Origin: DAOUTW01 sp964523575
GTDB lineage: Bacteria; Zixibacteria; MSB-5A5; GN15; JAAZOE01
NCBI GenBank assembly: GCA_964523575.1
Contig: CAZGAV010000002.1
Coordinates: forward strand, 1-64,000
Length of the DNA stretch: 64,000 bases
Direction: 5' to 3'
Shown here: piece after piece, positions 18,570 to 28,818 of the stretch
Layout: each line of letters begins with the position of its first letter
Position numbering within the stretch: the first letter of the stretch is position 1
Program-made: the position numbers and the translations under genes
Notes under the pieces: model-generated
The model's database searches: none
Seen by the model: only the letters and a program-made list of their open reading frames with translations
Told to the model about the DNA's origin: nothing

Positions 18570-18587
18570 GGGTAGTTCCACCCTTAA

Positions 18588-18618
18588 AAAAAACCCGCCC
18601 CCGGCGGGTTTTTTTTTA
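18588..18618 (+). terminator. Rho-independent terminator after M6 protease
   Basis: CCCGCC (18594-18599), a CCC loop and GGCGGG are followed by nine T, with a run of A on the other side that extends the stem. It ends the protease transcript. Confidence 0.92.
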
Positions 18619-18659
18619 GAACATCTCCGGCGATTTCTTTGTATAAAATAGGGACAGAA

Positions 18660-18688
18660 TTAGTCCATCATTGAATTTTGCTTATAAT
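18660..18688 (+). promoter_or_regulatory. Candidate promoter of Fur-family gene
   Basis: A consensus TATAAT lies at 18683-18688; a poor -35 (TTAGTC, 18660-18665) is 17 nt upstream. The ATG at 18716 follows after 27 nt. Confidence 0.4.
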
Positions 18689-18715
18689 CGGTTGACCATA
18701 TCGACTCCGGGTGTT

Positions 18716-19192
18716 ATGGACAGGATGGAAGAAATCTTCACGGAATATTTGAAGAGCGCCGGGTTGCCTCTGAACGATGAACACCGCATCGTCTTTCAGG
18801 TTTTCCGGGCTGCTGAAGGGCATATTTCGCCCGAACAGGTGTATGATATCGTCCATGAGGCGGGCGTGAAAATCGGTATTGCCGCTGTCTGGCGGATCTT
18901 GAGGCTTATCCATAGAGCCGGGCTGGCTGAGGAACATTATTTCGGGAAATCGGGTGTCCATTACGAAAAAAAGAAAACCCCTGAAAGTCACGGTCACATT
19001 GTCTGCAATGAATGCGGCCTGACCGAGGAATTCCACCTGAGCGGGTTCTGGCCCCAGATAAACGCCCTGGCCCAGAGTCAGGAGTTTGACCTCGACGATT
19101 ATGAACTTTCGCTTTTCGGCCGTTGCCGGGATTGCCGGCAAAAAACGCCGATTATCATCGACGAAAGCATTGAGAACAACGAAATGCTCTAA
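18716..19192 (+). CDS. Fur/PerR-family metalloregulator
   Basis: 158-aa winged-helix transcriptional regulator of the ferric-uptake-regulator family. The DNA-binding half reads LNDEHRIVFQVFRAAEGHISPEQVYDIV, with the recognition helix region GIAAVWRILRLIHRAGL. The C-terminal dimerisation half has HGHIVCNECG and a second CxxC (CRDC), the structural zinc site. Sequence does not separate Fur (iron) from PerR (peroxide) or Zur. I start at ATG 18716 (MDRMEEIF); a TTG at 18671 is upstream in frame. It stands alone between two terminator-like hairpins. The window holds a peroxide-defence cluster at 52.4-54.1 kb with a palindrome that a PerR-like protein could bind, but nothing here proves the link. 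Confidence 0.9.
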   Translation: MDRMEEIFTEYLKSAGLPLNDEHRIVFQVFRAAEGHISPEQVYDIVHEAGVKIGIAAVWRILRLIHRAGLAEEHYFGKSGVHYEKKKTPESHGHIVCNECGLTEEFHLSGFWPQINALAQSQEFDLDDYELSLFGRCRDCRQKTPIIIDESIENNEML

Positions 19193-19220
19193 AATCAATG
19201 TCAATCCGATTAATCTGAAT

Positions 19221-19251
19221 TTGAGCGATTGGAAACTGCCCGGCGTATAAT
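19221..19251 (+). promoter_or_regulatory. Candidate promoter of ecfT leader RNA
   Basis: TTGAGC (19221-19226) and consensus TATAAT (19246-19251) with a 19-nt spacer. Transcription would begin near 19258, directly before the attenuator-like structure. Confidence 0.45.
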
Positions 19252-19257
19252 ATATGT

Positions 19258-19331
19258 CTGTCCTACCGGACGACTTCAGTCCTCCGGTGGTGCAACAAGG
19301 GCCGTCCGGGATGCGCTTCCGGACGGTTTTT
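19258..19331 (+). promoter_or_regulatory. Attenuator-like leader with terminator hairpin before ecfT
   Basis: Hairpin 1 (19266-19287) pairs CCGGA with TCCGG and GAC with GTC. Hairpin 2 is a terminator: CCGTCCGG (19302-19309), 9-nt loop, CCGGACGG (19319-19326), then TTTTT. CCGGACG of hairpin 1 (19266-19272) is exactly complementary to CGTCCGG of hairpin 2 (19303-19309), so the two halves can form an antiterminator instead. This is the architecture of a transcription attenuator or small riboswitch. An alternative reading is a ~75-nt small RNA ending at its own terminator. I do not recognise a known aptamer. Confidence 0.55.
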
Positions 19332-19427
19332 GTCATCGGGACTTTCCTGATTCGCTTGCCGATGGGCTGCATGACCCTCTTGCACTCCGGCTCAACTAAT
19401 ATTATATTGCCTCTCTTTGCTGAGGAG

Positions 19428-20243
19428 ATGATGTTCGGTAACAATCGTATTCTGATCGGCCAGTACCGTCCCGGCACAGCTTTCTTGTATCGGCTCGACG
19501 CCAGGACAAAAGTCCTTCTGGTGCTTATGGTTATGGTCGCGGCGCTATTCAGCACCAGTCTATACTTTTATGCCGTTCTGAGCGTCCTCCTATTGACCAT
19601 GCTACTCTCCTGCCGCCTCGGATGGGGGCTGATTCTCGGCAATCTGAAGCCGGTTATCTGGTTTGTCGCTTTTACCGCGGTTTTTCATCTCCTGTTTTCC
19701 GGCCGCGACGATCCCAATATCGTGCTGAAAATTTGGTTCATATCGATAAGCCATCGAGCCGTGGCGATGGCGGTCGTTTTCTCCTCGCGTATTCTGATTT
19801 TCGTGCTGGCGACTTTTATCCTGTCATTGACTACCAATCCGCTGTCGCTTTCCGAGGCTCTCGTCTCCCTGCTCAAGCCCTTGCGCTGGATGAAAATACC
19901 GATCTATGACCTGGGGATGATTCTATTTATTGCCCTCCGTTTTATCCCGGTTCTGGCCAACGAACTGGATATGATTCGCAAAGCCCAGTTTATTCGGGGC
20001 GTCGAATTCACCGGCCCCATCCGCACCCGCCTGAAACGGTCCATTGCGCTGGTTCTGCCGGTTTTCTTCTCGGCCCTGCGCCGGGCCGACGATCTTTCAG
20101 TTGCCATCGAAACGCGCGGTTATCGGAGCGGACATCCTCGCAGTTCATTGAATCCCCTGCGTTACCGGCATCTCGACTGGGTCGTTCTCACTCTTGCCGC
20201 CCTCGGGCTGGGGTCCTATTTTGTCGGGAGGCAATGGTGGTAG
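19428..20243 (+). CDS. ecfT: ECF transporter transmembrane (T) component
   Basis: 271-aa inner-membrane protein of the EcfT/CbiQ family, which couples two ATPases to a vitamin- or metal-binding S component. It begins with the family hallmark IGQYRPGTAFLYRLDARTK, has five or so membrane helices, and the cytoplasmic coupling region with the two short A-R-G type motifs (AQFIRGVEF; AIETRGYRSG). The frame is open from 19254, but that part overlaps the terminator-like leader and has no family similarity; ATG 19428 (or 19431) follows GAGGAG. No ATPase or S component is nearby, so partners must be elsewhere. It overlaps truA by 10 nt; ecfT-truA is a known linkage in Firmicutes. Confidence 0.88.
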   Translation: MMFGNNRILIGQYRPGTAFLYRLDARTKVLLVLMVMVAALFSTSLYFYAVLSVLLLTMLLSCRLGWGLILGNLKPVIWFVAFTAVFHLLFSGRDDPNIVLKIWFISISHRAVAMAVVFSSRILIFVLATFILSLTTNPLSLSEALVSLLKPLRWMKIPIYDLGMILFIALRFIPVLANELDMIRKAQFIRGVEFTGPIRTRLKRSIALVLPVFFSALRRADDLSVAIETRGYRSGHPRSSLNPLRYRHLDWVVLTLAALGLGSYFVGRQWW

Positions 20244-20977
20244 CCGAGGCCAGAAATATAAAGTTGACCATCGAGTACGACGGCGGTGCCTTCGCCGGAT
20301 GGCAATATCAGCCGAACCAAAGGACTATCCAGGGCGAACTGGAAAAAGCTCTGAAGAAACTTACGACCCAAAAGGTCACTCTTCACGGCGCCGGACGCAC
20401 CGACGCCGGTGTTCATGCGCGGGGCCAGGTGGCCAATTTCAGGATTATCCACAATCTCCCTCTCAAAAAATATCGCGACGGCCTTAATTTCTATCTGCCC
20501 GAGGCCATCCGAATTCTCGAGGCGGAATTTGTCCCTCATGATTTTCATGCCCGTTATGACGCCCTCTATCGTCGCTATCGCTATCTGGTCGGTCTCCACC
20601 GCACCGCTCTGGAGAGCGGCCGCCGCTGGGAAATCGATTTCCATCCCGATATACAGTTGCTAATTGAGGCCGCAGATTATATCTTGGGAGAACATGATTT
20701 CGCCGCCTGTTGCGTCGTGGCCTCGCAAAAGGAAAACAACCGGTGCTTGGTATATTCATCGCGCTGGCGGCAACACGGCGACGTATTAATTTACGATATT
20801 ATGGCCGACCGCTTCCTGCACAGCATGATCCGGTCGCTGGTCGGCCTGATGATGGAAACCGCTCAGGGAAAGAATACCATGAAGCGGTTCAAGGAGATAT
20901 TGCGAAGCGGCGACCATACCGCAATTCGCAAAACGGCTCCGGCCCACGGACTCTACCTGATGAAGGTCGGATACTGA
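20234..20977 (+). CDS. truA: tRNA pseudouridine(38-40) synthase TruA
   Basis: 247-aa cytoplasmic enzyme that isomerises uridines 38-40 in the anticodon arm of tRNAs. Family marks: KLTIEYDGGAFAGWQ at the N-terminus, QRTIQGELEKAL, and the catalytic GRTDAGVHA with Asp57. The C-terminal domain has DRFLHSMIRSLVG. Length is typical. Its ATG lies inside the end of ecfT (10-nt overlap), implying translational coupling; 15 nt separate it from the next gene. Confidence 0.96.
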   Translation: MVVAEARNIKLTIEYDGGAFAGWQYQPNQRTIQGELEKALKKLTTQKVTLHGAGRTDAGVHARGQVANFRIIHNLPLKKYRDGLNFYLPEAIRILEAEFVPHDFHARYDALYRRYRYLVGLHRTALESGRRWEIDFHPDIQLLIEAADYILGEHDFAACCVVASQKENNRCLVYSSRWRQHGDVLIYDIMADRFLHSMIRSLVGLMMETAQGKNTMKRFKEILRSGDHTAIRKTAPAHGLYLMKVGY

Positions 20978-20992
20978 ATAAAGGAGTAGGTA

Positions 20993-21640
20993 ATGAAGTT
21001 TTTTATCGATACGGCTAATCTGGACGAAATCAAACAGGCGGTCGATATGGGTATTCTCGACGGCGTGACCACCAATCCTTCACTTTTATCCAAAGAAAAA
21101 GGCGCCTACCGCGATATTCTGACCGAGATATGCAAAATAGTACCCGGTTCGGTTTCAGCCGAAGTCGTCGCGGTCGATGCTGAAGGCATGATCCGCGAGG
21201 GCAAGGAACTGGCCAAAGTAGCCGACAATATCACCGTCAAAATCCCGACCATTCTGGAAGGTTTGAAGGCTATCAAGGCGCTTACCAGTGAAGGCATCCA
21301 GACCAACGCCACCCTGATTTTTAACCCTATGCAAGCCCTGATGGTGGCCAAGGCCGGCGCTACTTATGCCTCGCCATTTGTCGGTCGCCTCGATGACATC
21401 TCACATAACGGTATGCGGCTGATTGAGAAAATCGTAACCATTTATGAAAATTATGATTATGCCACCCAGGTTCTGGTGGCCTCGGTTCGAAGCACCCAGC
21501 ATGTCATCACGGCCGCTTTGATGGGCGCGCACGTCTGCACCATACCGTTCAAGGTGCTGTCCCAGTTGATGCATCACCCTCTGACCGATATCGGGCTGAA
21601 GAAATTTCTGGCCGACTGGGAAAAAGTGAACAAGGGATAA
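20993..21640 (+). CDS. fsa: Fructose-6-phosphate aldolase / small transaldolase
   Basis: 215-aa TIM-barrel class I aldolase of the FSA/TalC type. N-terminus MKFFIDTANLDEIKQAVDMG and GVTTNPSLL are family hallmarks; Lys83 in NITVKIP is the Schiff-base lysine. Members either transfer dihydroxyacetone units in the pentose phosphate pathway (transaldolase) or split fructose 6-phosphate; sequence alone does not decide. The mid-protein TLIFNPMQALMVAKAGATYASPFVGR and the decameric-type C-terminus (HHPLTDIGLKKFLADW) are present. Good Shine-Dalgarno AAAGGAG; purB follows 1 nt after the stop. Confidence 0.93.
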   Translation: MKFFIDTANLDEIKQAVDMGILDGVTTNPSLLSKEKGAYRDILTEICKIVPGSVSAEVVAVDAEGMIREGKELAKVADNITVKIPTILEGLKAIKALTSEGIQTNATLIFNPMQALMVAKAGATYASPFVGRLDDISHNGMRLIEKIVTIYENYDYATQVLVASVRSTQHVITAALMGAHVCTIPFKVLSQLMHHPLTDIGLKKFLADWEKVNKG

Positions 21641-21641
21641 T

Positions 21642-22934
21642 ATGGTAGAACGATACACACTGCCCGAAATGGGCGCCATCTGGTCCGAAGAAAATAAATT
21701 CCGGAGCTGGCTGAAAGTGGAAATCGCGGCCAGCCGGGCCCTGGCCGACCTCGGTGTCATCCCCAAGAAGGCCTTTCGGGTAATCGAAAAGAAGGCCGAT
21801 TTCAACGTCAAGCGTATCGACAAGATCGAAGCCAAAGTCGATCACGATGTTATCGCCTTCTTGACCTCGGTGGCGGAATTCGTCGGGCCGGAGGCCAAAT
21901 ATATCCATTATGGCATGACCTCGTCCGATGTTCTGGACACGGCCATGGCCTTGAGGCTCAAACAATCTTCGGAACTGATCGAGGCCAAACTGGTCAAGGC
22001 TCTTTCGGCGATCAGAATGCTTGCGCGCCGTCACAAAATGACGCCGATCATCGGCCGGACACATGGTGTTTTTGCCGAACCGACCAGCCTCGGGCTCAAA
22101 TTCGCGATGTGGTACACCGAACTGGGAAGGGGCCGTGAACGATTTCAGGCGGCCGTCAAGGAGATTTCGGTCGGCAAAATTTCGGGCGCCGTCGGTAATT
22201 TCGCCAATCTCGATCCCATTGTGGAAACCAAAGTCTGCCGGGAACTCAAGCTCAAACCGGCTGCGGTTTCGACCCAGATTATCCAGCGCGACCGATATGC
22301 GGCGTTTATCACCTCGCTGGCCTTGATCGCCTCGTCGCTGGAAAAATTTGCGACCGAAATCCGCAATTTACAGCGTAGCGAGGTCGGCGAATTACAGGAA
22401 GGCTTCGCCAAAGGGCAAAAGGGCTCATCGGCGATGCCGCACAAAAAAAATCCGATCACGGCCGAACGGGTGGCCGGGCTGGCCCGCGTCATGCGCGGCA
22501 ATGCCGTGGCGGCCATGGAAAACATCGCTCTCTGGCATGAGCGCGATATTACTCATAGTTCGGTGGAGCGGATCATCATCCCCGATAGCTGTATCCTGAT
22601 CGATTACATTTTGCATAAATTCATCGGCATCCTGTCGCGGCTCGTCGTCAATAAAAGGAGAATGCTCGATAATATCTATATGACCGGCGGCCTGGTCTTT
22701 TCACAACGCCTCCTGCTGAAACTGGCCGAACCGGTCGGCAGTCGCGAAAAGGCCTACCGGATCGTGCAGGAAAACGCCATGAAAGCCCATACCGGCGCGG
22801 GCCGCTTCATGGACCTGGTCAAACAGGATCCCAGAATTACGGCCCATCTTTCCGACAAGGAGATCGACGCCTGTTTCGGGCTTGATTATTATCTTAGAAA
22901 CGTGCCGAAAATTTTCAAGCGAGTGTTCAAATGA
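21642..22934 (+). CDS. purB: Adenylosuccinate lyase
   Basis: 430-aa cytoplasmic lyase that acts twice in purine synthesis (SAICAR to AICAR, adenylosuccinate to AMP). Marks: YTLPEMGAIWSEENKFRSWL at the start, the TSSDVLDTA loop, GRTHG (substrate binding), and the signature GSSAMPHKKNPITAE carrying the catalytic serine. Length fits the B. subtilis-like group. It is preceded by fsa at 1 nt and overlaps psd by 4 nt (ATGA), so its stop is TGA. Together with purS and purQ downstream it makes the cluster partly purine-biosynthetic. Confidence 0.97.
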   Translation: MVERYTLPEMGAIWSEENKFRSWLKVEIAASRALADLGVIPKKAFRVIEKKADFNVKRIDKIEAKVDHDVIAFLTSVAEFVGPEAKYIHYGMTSSDVLDTAMALRLKQSSELIEAKLVKALSAIRMLARRHKMTPIIGRTHGVFAEPTSLGLKFAMWYTELGRGRERFQAAVKEISVGKISGAVGNFANLDPIVETKVCRELKLKPAAVSTQIIQRDRYAAFITSLALIASSLEKFATEIRNLQRSEVGELQEGFAKGQKGSSAMPHKKNPITAERVAGLARVMRGNAVAAMENIALWHERDITHSSVERIIIPDSCILIDYILHKFIGILSRLVVNKRRMLDNIYMTGGLVFSQRLLLKLAEPVGSREKAYRIVQENAMKAHTGAGRFMDLVKQDPRITAHLSDKEIDACFGLDYYLRNVPKIFKRVFK

Positions 22935-23581
22935 GCATTGCCCGTGATGGATACCCGTTTATTCTGGGATCGCTGGTTCCGGGTATCATCCTGACCGGCT
23001 TGTATCCGGTGCACAAGCTGATGCCGGCCTTTATCGTCGGTCTCGTCCTGATATTTTTCGGTCTGGCTTGCCTTGGCTTTTTCCGAAATCCCCGCCGGAT
23101 TATCCCGGACGGTGAAAGTGTTTTGGTATCTCCGGCTGACGGCAAAGTCCTTCAAGTGGTGGAAGTGGACGACGAGTATGTCGGCCAGGGATATCGTATC
23201 GATATTTTCTTGTCGGTTTTGGACGTCCATGTTAACCGCATCCCATCGTCGGGCACGGTCGAATTCGTCAAATATCGAGCCGGTAAATTCTTTTCGGCCT
23301 TCAAGGACAAGGCCTCGGAGGACAATGAGCGCAACGATATCGGGATCGCCGGGCGTTTCGGCCGGATGCGGGTGGCCCAGATCGCCGGTTCCATTGCCCG
23401 CCGGATCGTTTGCAACGTCCGGGAAACCGATCAGGTAACGGCTGGCCAATTGTTTGGGATGATCCGCTTTGGTTCGAGGGCTGAATTGACTTTTTCGAAA
23501 AATTACCGGCCGAGCGTCTCACGCGGCGAGCGGGTTAAGGGAGGCGAAACGGTCGTGGCGGAAGTGGTGGCCGATGCCTAA
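22931..23581 (+). CDS. psd: Phosphatidylserine decarboxylase (pyruvoyl, short type)
   Basis: 216-aa membrane-associated proenzyme that turns phosphatidylserine into phosphatidylethanolamine. It begins with a hydrophobic segment (two short membrane helices), then FFRNPRR and VSPADGKV, the conserved FLSVLDVHVNR, and the self-cleavage site FGSRAEL with Ser182 becoming the pyruvoyl group (this short family uses GS instead of LGST). Start codon overlaps purB by 4 nt and its end overlaps pssA by 8 nt, so substrate-making and substrate-using enzymes are coupled. Confidence 0.95.
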   Translation: MSIARDGYPFILGSLVPGIILTGLYPVHKLMPAFIVGLVLIFFGLACLGFFRNPRRIIPDGESVLVSPADGKVLQVVEVDDEYVGQGYRIDIFLSVLDVHVNRIPSSGTVEFVKYRAGKFFSAFKDKASEDNERNDIGIAGRFGRMRVAQIAGSIARRIVCNVRETDQVTAGQLFGMIRFGSRAELTFSKNYRPSVSRGERVKGGETVVAEVVADA

Positions 23582-24338
23582 TTATCGTCCCATATTTCCC
23601 AATATTTTCACCACCGGCAATCTTATTTGCGGTTTTCTATCGATTATATCGGCCTCCGAGGGCGACCCGACGCAGGCGGCCTGGTTTATCATCCTGGCCG
23701 GGTTTCTGGATGCTCTCGATGGCAAAGTGGCCCGCTTTTCGGGGGCGACCTCGTCTTTTGGCAAGGAACTCGACTCCCTTTCCGATGTAATTTCCTTCGG
23801 GCTGGCGCCGGCTTTTCTGATCTACACTTTCAAACTCCATGCCCTGGGCAAATGGGGCTGGATTCTTGGCGTCGTCTATATCTCGGCGGCCGCCTTCCGT
23901 CTGGCCCGGTATAATCTCCTGGCCCAGACCGAGGAAAAGAAAAATTTTATGGGTCTGCCGGTGCCGCCGGCCGGCCTGACATTGGCGAGTTATGTCATCT
24001 TTTGTTACAGCCTCTGGGGGCGGATCGAATATTCCGAATATCTGATTTCGATGACAATTTTGTTTTCGGGGCTGATGGTCTCGCAAATAGAATATGACAC
24101 CATTCCGGACCATTTTAATTCTCGCCAGAACCGTATAAAATTGCTATATTTGGTCGGTCTGGCTCTGGCGGCGCTGGTTAAGCCGCGATTGCTGATGTTT
24201 CCGGTCTTCCTGCTTTATGTGGCCATCGGGCTGGTCAAGGAAGCCTTCAGGATTGCGAAAATGACCACCTCGGGCAATTCGCGCATGACGGGTCGCCGGG
24301 AAGAGACCCGAAGTAAAAAGGATACCAAGAATGAGTAA
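23574..24338 (+). CDS. pssA: CDP-diacylglycerol--serine O-phosphatidyltransferase
   Basis: 254-aa inner-membrane enzyme making phosphatidylserine from CDP-diacylglycerol and serine. The CDP-alcohol phosphotransferase motif is clear: DALDGKVARF, then GKELDSLSD (DGxxAR...GxxxDxxxD). Six or more hydrophobic helices follow, and a basic tail. The N-terminal RPIFPNIFTTGNLICGFLSI is typical of the membrane-bound type. Overlaps psd by 8 nt upstream and purS by 8 nt downstream. With psd it gives a complete route to phosphatidylethanolamine. Confidence 0.95.
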   Translation: MPNYRPIFPNIFTTGNLICGFLSIISASEGDPTQAAWFIILAGFLDALDGKVARFSGATSSFGKELDSLSDVISFGLAPAFLIYTFKLHALGKWGWILGVVYISAAAFRLARYNLLAQTEEKKNFMGLPVPPAGLTLASYVIFCYSLWGRIEYSEYLISMTILFSGLMVSQIEYDTIPDHFNSRQNRIKLLYLVGLALAALVKPRLLMFPVFLLYVAIGLVKEAFRIAKMTTSGNSRMTGRREETRSKKDTKNE

Positions 24339-24576
24339 AGCGAAAGCGGTGGTCTATATCCGCCTCAAAGAAGGCGTCCTCGACCCGCAGGGCAAAACCA
24401 TCTCCCAGGCTATGATTAATATGGGATATAATGAATTCATTTCGGTCCGAAGCGGACGTTTTTTCGAACTGGAATGCGAAACCCGACCCGATCTGGAACA
24501 GCGTATCGAGGAGGTTTGCCGGAAACTGCTTTCCAATCCGGTTGTCGAAACCTATCGCGTGGAAATGATCTCATGA
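24331..24576 (+). CDS. purS: FGAM synthetase subunit PurS
   Basis: 81-aa small subunit of the three-part phosphoribosylformylglycinamidine synthetase (PurL-PurQ-PurS). It reads KAVVYIRLKEGVLDPQGKTI at the start and contains the typical GYNEFISVRSGRFFEL and EVCRKLLSNPVVETYRVE. It bridges PurQ and PurL and helps channel ammonia. Its TGA stop overlaps the purQ ATG by 4 nt. PurL itself is not in the window. Confidence 0.95.
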   Translation: MSKAKAVVYIRLKEGVLDPQGKTISQAMINMGYNEFISVRSGRFFELECETRPDLEQRIEEVCRKLLSNPVVETYRVEMIS

Positions 24577-25283
24577 AATTCGGGGTCGTTACATTTCCGG
24601 GCTCCAATTGCGATTATGACGCTTTTGCGGCCGTCAAATTCATTATTAAAAAAGACGTCGATTTTCTGTGGCATAAATCGGAGTCATTGGAAGGCAGTGA
24701 CGTCATCATCCTGCCCGGCGGATTTTCTTATGGCGATTACCTTCGTCCCGGCGCCATCGCCCGCTTTTCGCCGATTATGAAATCAGTCATAAAATTCGCC
24801 CGATCGGGCGGAATCGTTGTCGGCATCTGCAACGGGTTTCAGGTACTGTTGGAGTCCGGCCTTTTGCCGGGGGCGCTGATGCGAAATTCTCACCTGCGTT
24901 TCGCTCACCGGCATATTTACTTGAAGGTCGAAAACTCCCTGACCCCGTTTTCTAACGCCTGTCCGCCGGGAAAAACGCTAAAAATTCCGATTGCCCACGG
25001 CGACGGAAATTACTATAGTTTTCGGGCGGACCTGGAAAAATTGCGTGACCATGGCCAAATTGTTTTCACCTATGCCACCTCCGACGGCCGGGTGACGCCC
25101 GAGGCCAACCCCAACGGGTCGCTGATGAATATCGCCGGTATCTGCAATCGGGAAGGCAATATTCTGGGGATGATGCCGCACCCTGAGCGGGCCGTTGAAA
25201 AGATTCTTGGATCCGATGACGGGGTTTATGTTTTTAATTCACTGGTGGCCCATTTCGAAAAACAGCGGGCCGCGACCGGTTAG
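24573..25283 (+). CDS. purQ: FGAM synthetase glutaminase subunit PurQ
   Basis: 236-aa class I glutamine amidotransferase that supplies ammonia to PurL in purine synthesis. MKFGVVTFPGSNCDYDA at the start, ILPGGFSYGDYLRPGAIA, the nucleophile Cys86 in GICNGFQ, and the C-terminal MMPHPERAVE with the catalytic His. The frame is open further upstream, but the ATG at 24573 overlaps the purS stop (ATGA) and matches the family start exactly. Followed by 30 nt and a small membrane protein. Confidence 0.97.
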   Translation: MKFGVVTFPGSNCDYDAFAAVKFIIKKDVDFLWHKSESLEGSDVIILPGGFSYGDYLRPGAIARFSPIMKSVIKFARSGGIVVGICNGFQVLLESGLLPGALMRNSHLRFAHRHIYLKVENSLTPFSNACPPGKTLKIPIAHGDGNYYSFRADLEKLRDHGQIVFTYATSDGRVTPEANPNGSLMNIAGICNREGNILGMMPHPERAVEKILGSDDGVYVFNSLVAHFEKQRAATG

Positions 25284-25313
25284 GATAAAAAGCCGGCCGG
25301 AGGGGAGAGACAG

Positions 25314-25580
25314 TTGAAAAAGCGCGAAGTCGTGTTTATCGTTACGGCCCTGATCCTGGGCGCCGTTATCGGCGGCATTGTCGGCGATATCATCGGCACC
25401 TTTCTGCCGCCCGGCGCCGCCAAGACGCTTTTCTCCAAATCGATCCAAATCGGACTCGATACCACCCGGCTGGATTTTTACGCCATCTCCTTTACCTTCG
25501 GACTGATGGTGAAAATAAACTTTTTATCGGTTCTTACTGTTATATTGGTGATAGTCTATTTCCGATGGTGGTACTTGTAA
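25314..25580 (+). CDS. Small DUF4321-like membrane protein
   Basis: 88 aa with two predicted membrane helices: VVFIVTALILGAVIGGIVGD near the start and FLSVLTVILVIVYFRWWYL at the end. The layout, a glycine-rich first helix, then IGTFLPPGAAKTLFS and a second C-terminal helix, fits DUF4321, a family without known function that often sits near division, Maf or membrane-biogenesis genes. Start is TTG at 25314, preceded by GGAGGGGAGA. Lies between purQ and tatA on the same strand. Confidence 0.8.
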   Translation: MKKREVVFIVTALILGAVIGGIVGDIIGTFLPPGAAKTLFSKSIQIGLDTTRLDFYAISFTFGLMVKINFLSVLTVILVIVYFRWWYL

Positions 25581-25603
25581 GACCGAAGAAACGAGGTGAG
25601 ATA

Positions 25604-25807
25604 ATGTTTAGCGGCATTGGCCTGCAGGAATTGCTGGTGATTTTCCTGGTGGTTCTGATTCTTTTCGGGGCCAAGAGAATTCCCGATATCGCCACCGGCC
25701 TGGGCCGGGGGATTCGCGATTTCAAAAAGGCCGTCAAAGACACCCAGGACGAGATCAAGAAAGACTCGTCCGCCAACGACAAGCTGGAAGACAAACATCA
25801 TGATTGA
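25604..25807 (+). CDS. tatA: Twin-arginine translocase subunit TatA/E
   Basis: 67-aa inner-membrane protein with one N-terminal helix (LQELLVIFLVVLILFGAKRI), the hinge FGAKRIPDIATGLGRGIRDF with the conserved FG, and an amphipathic then charged tail. It forms the pore-like component that moves folded proteins. Shine-Dalgarno GAGGTGAG precedes ATG 25604; the frame is open 39 nt further up but without family sequence. No tatB or tatC nearby; many bacteria work with TatA plus TatC only. Overlaps the next gene by 8 nt. Confidence 0.93.
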   Translation: MFSGIGLQELLVIFLVVLILFGAKRIPDIATGLGRGIRDFKKAVKDTQDEIKKDSSANDKLEDKHHD

Positions 25808-26258
25808 TTTTACCGAGAAGGACGCCGACCGCGTGGTGTCGGTGCTGGGAACGGATAAACATACCTATCATGAAGATCATTATCGTATTCGGCTTGAAAA
25901 CCGCGAAGAGCGGCGATTGCTGACTCTCGAAATCTACCCCTGCATCCTTCTGGGCGACAAGGAAGGCATGCTGGTCGTGGCCTATACCTCCAGCGCCCAT
26001 CTCCAACTCCACAACTGCTCCGGTTATGTCTGCTCCGAAGAACTGGGCGAAGTGACTTTCGTCGCCGAAACCAACGGCACTCTTTCGGGGATGGTCGTCG
26101 AGCAGGGGGCCGGATGTTCGCTCTATGCCGGCATCAATCGTAAATTGATTTCATCCGATTTCACCAAGCTGGGCGTTGAGGTCATGCTTTCGGGCGTCGC
26201 CCTTTCGCTGGCGGAGGAGATTATCGATCCGGATAAAGAAAAAAAGAATGAAGGTTAA
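25800..26258 (+). CDS. Conserved-looking hypothetical protein after tatA
   Basis: 152 aa, no family I can name with certainty, no signal peptide or membrane helix. The middle (YPCILLGDKEGMLVVAYTSSAHLQLHNCSGYVCSEELGEVTFVAE) holds three cysteines and alternating hydrophobic residues that suggest a beta sheet; the C-terminal part is helical with a charged tail. The start overlaps the end of tatA by 8 nt, so it is co-translated with the translocase subunit. It is the last gene before a bidirectional terminator. Confidence 0.7.
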   Translation: MIDFTEKDADRVVSVLGTDKHTYHEDHYRIRLENREERRLLTLEIYPCILLGDKEGMLVVAYTSSAHLQLHNCSGYVCSEELGEVTFVAETNGTLSGMVVEQGAGCSLYAGINRKLISSDFTKLGVEVMLSGVALSLAEEIIDPDKEKKNEG

Positions 26259-26287
26259 AAAAAACCGCCGAAAGGCGGTTTTTTTTA
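26259..26287. terminator. Bidirectional terminator between convergent genes
   Basis: AACCGCC (26263-26269), tetraloop GAAA, GGCGGTT (26274-26280), flanked by A-run on the left and T-run on the right. It can stop the purine/lipid/Tat transcript on the plus strand and the kinase operon on the minus strand. Confidence 0.9.
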
Positions 26288-26308
26288 TGACTGTCCGGTG
26301 TCAGGCTC

Positions 26309-28801
<2,493 letters not shown>

Positions 28802-28818
28802 AAAGCGCCTCGCAATGG

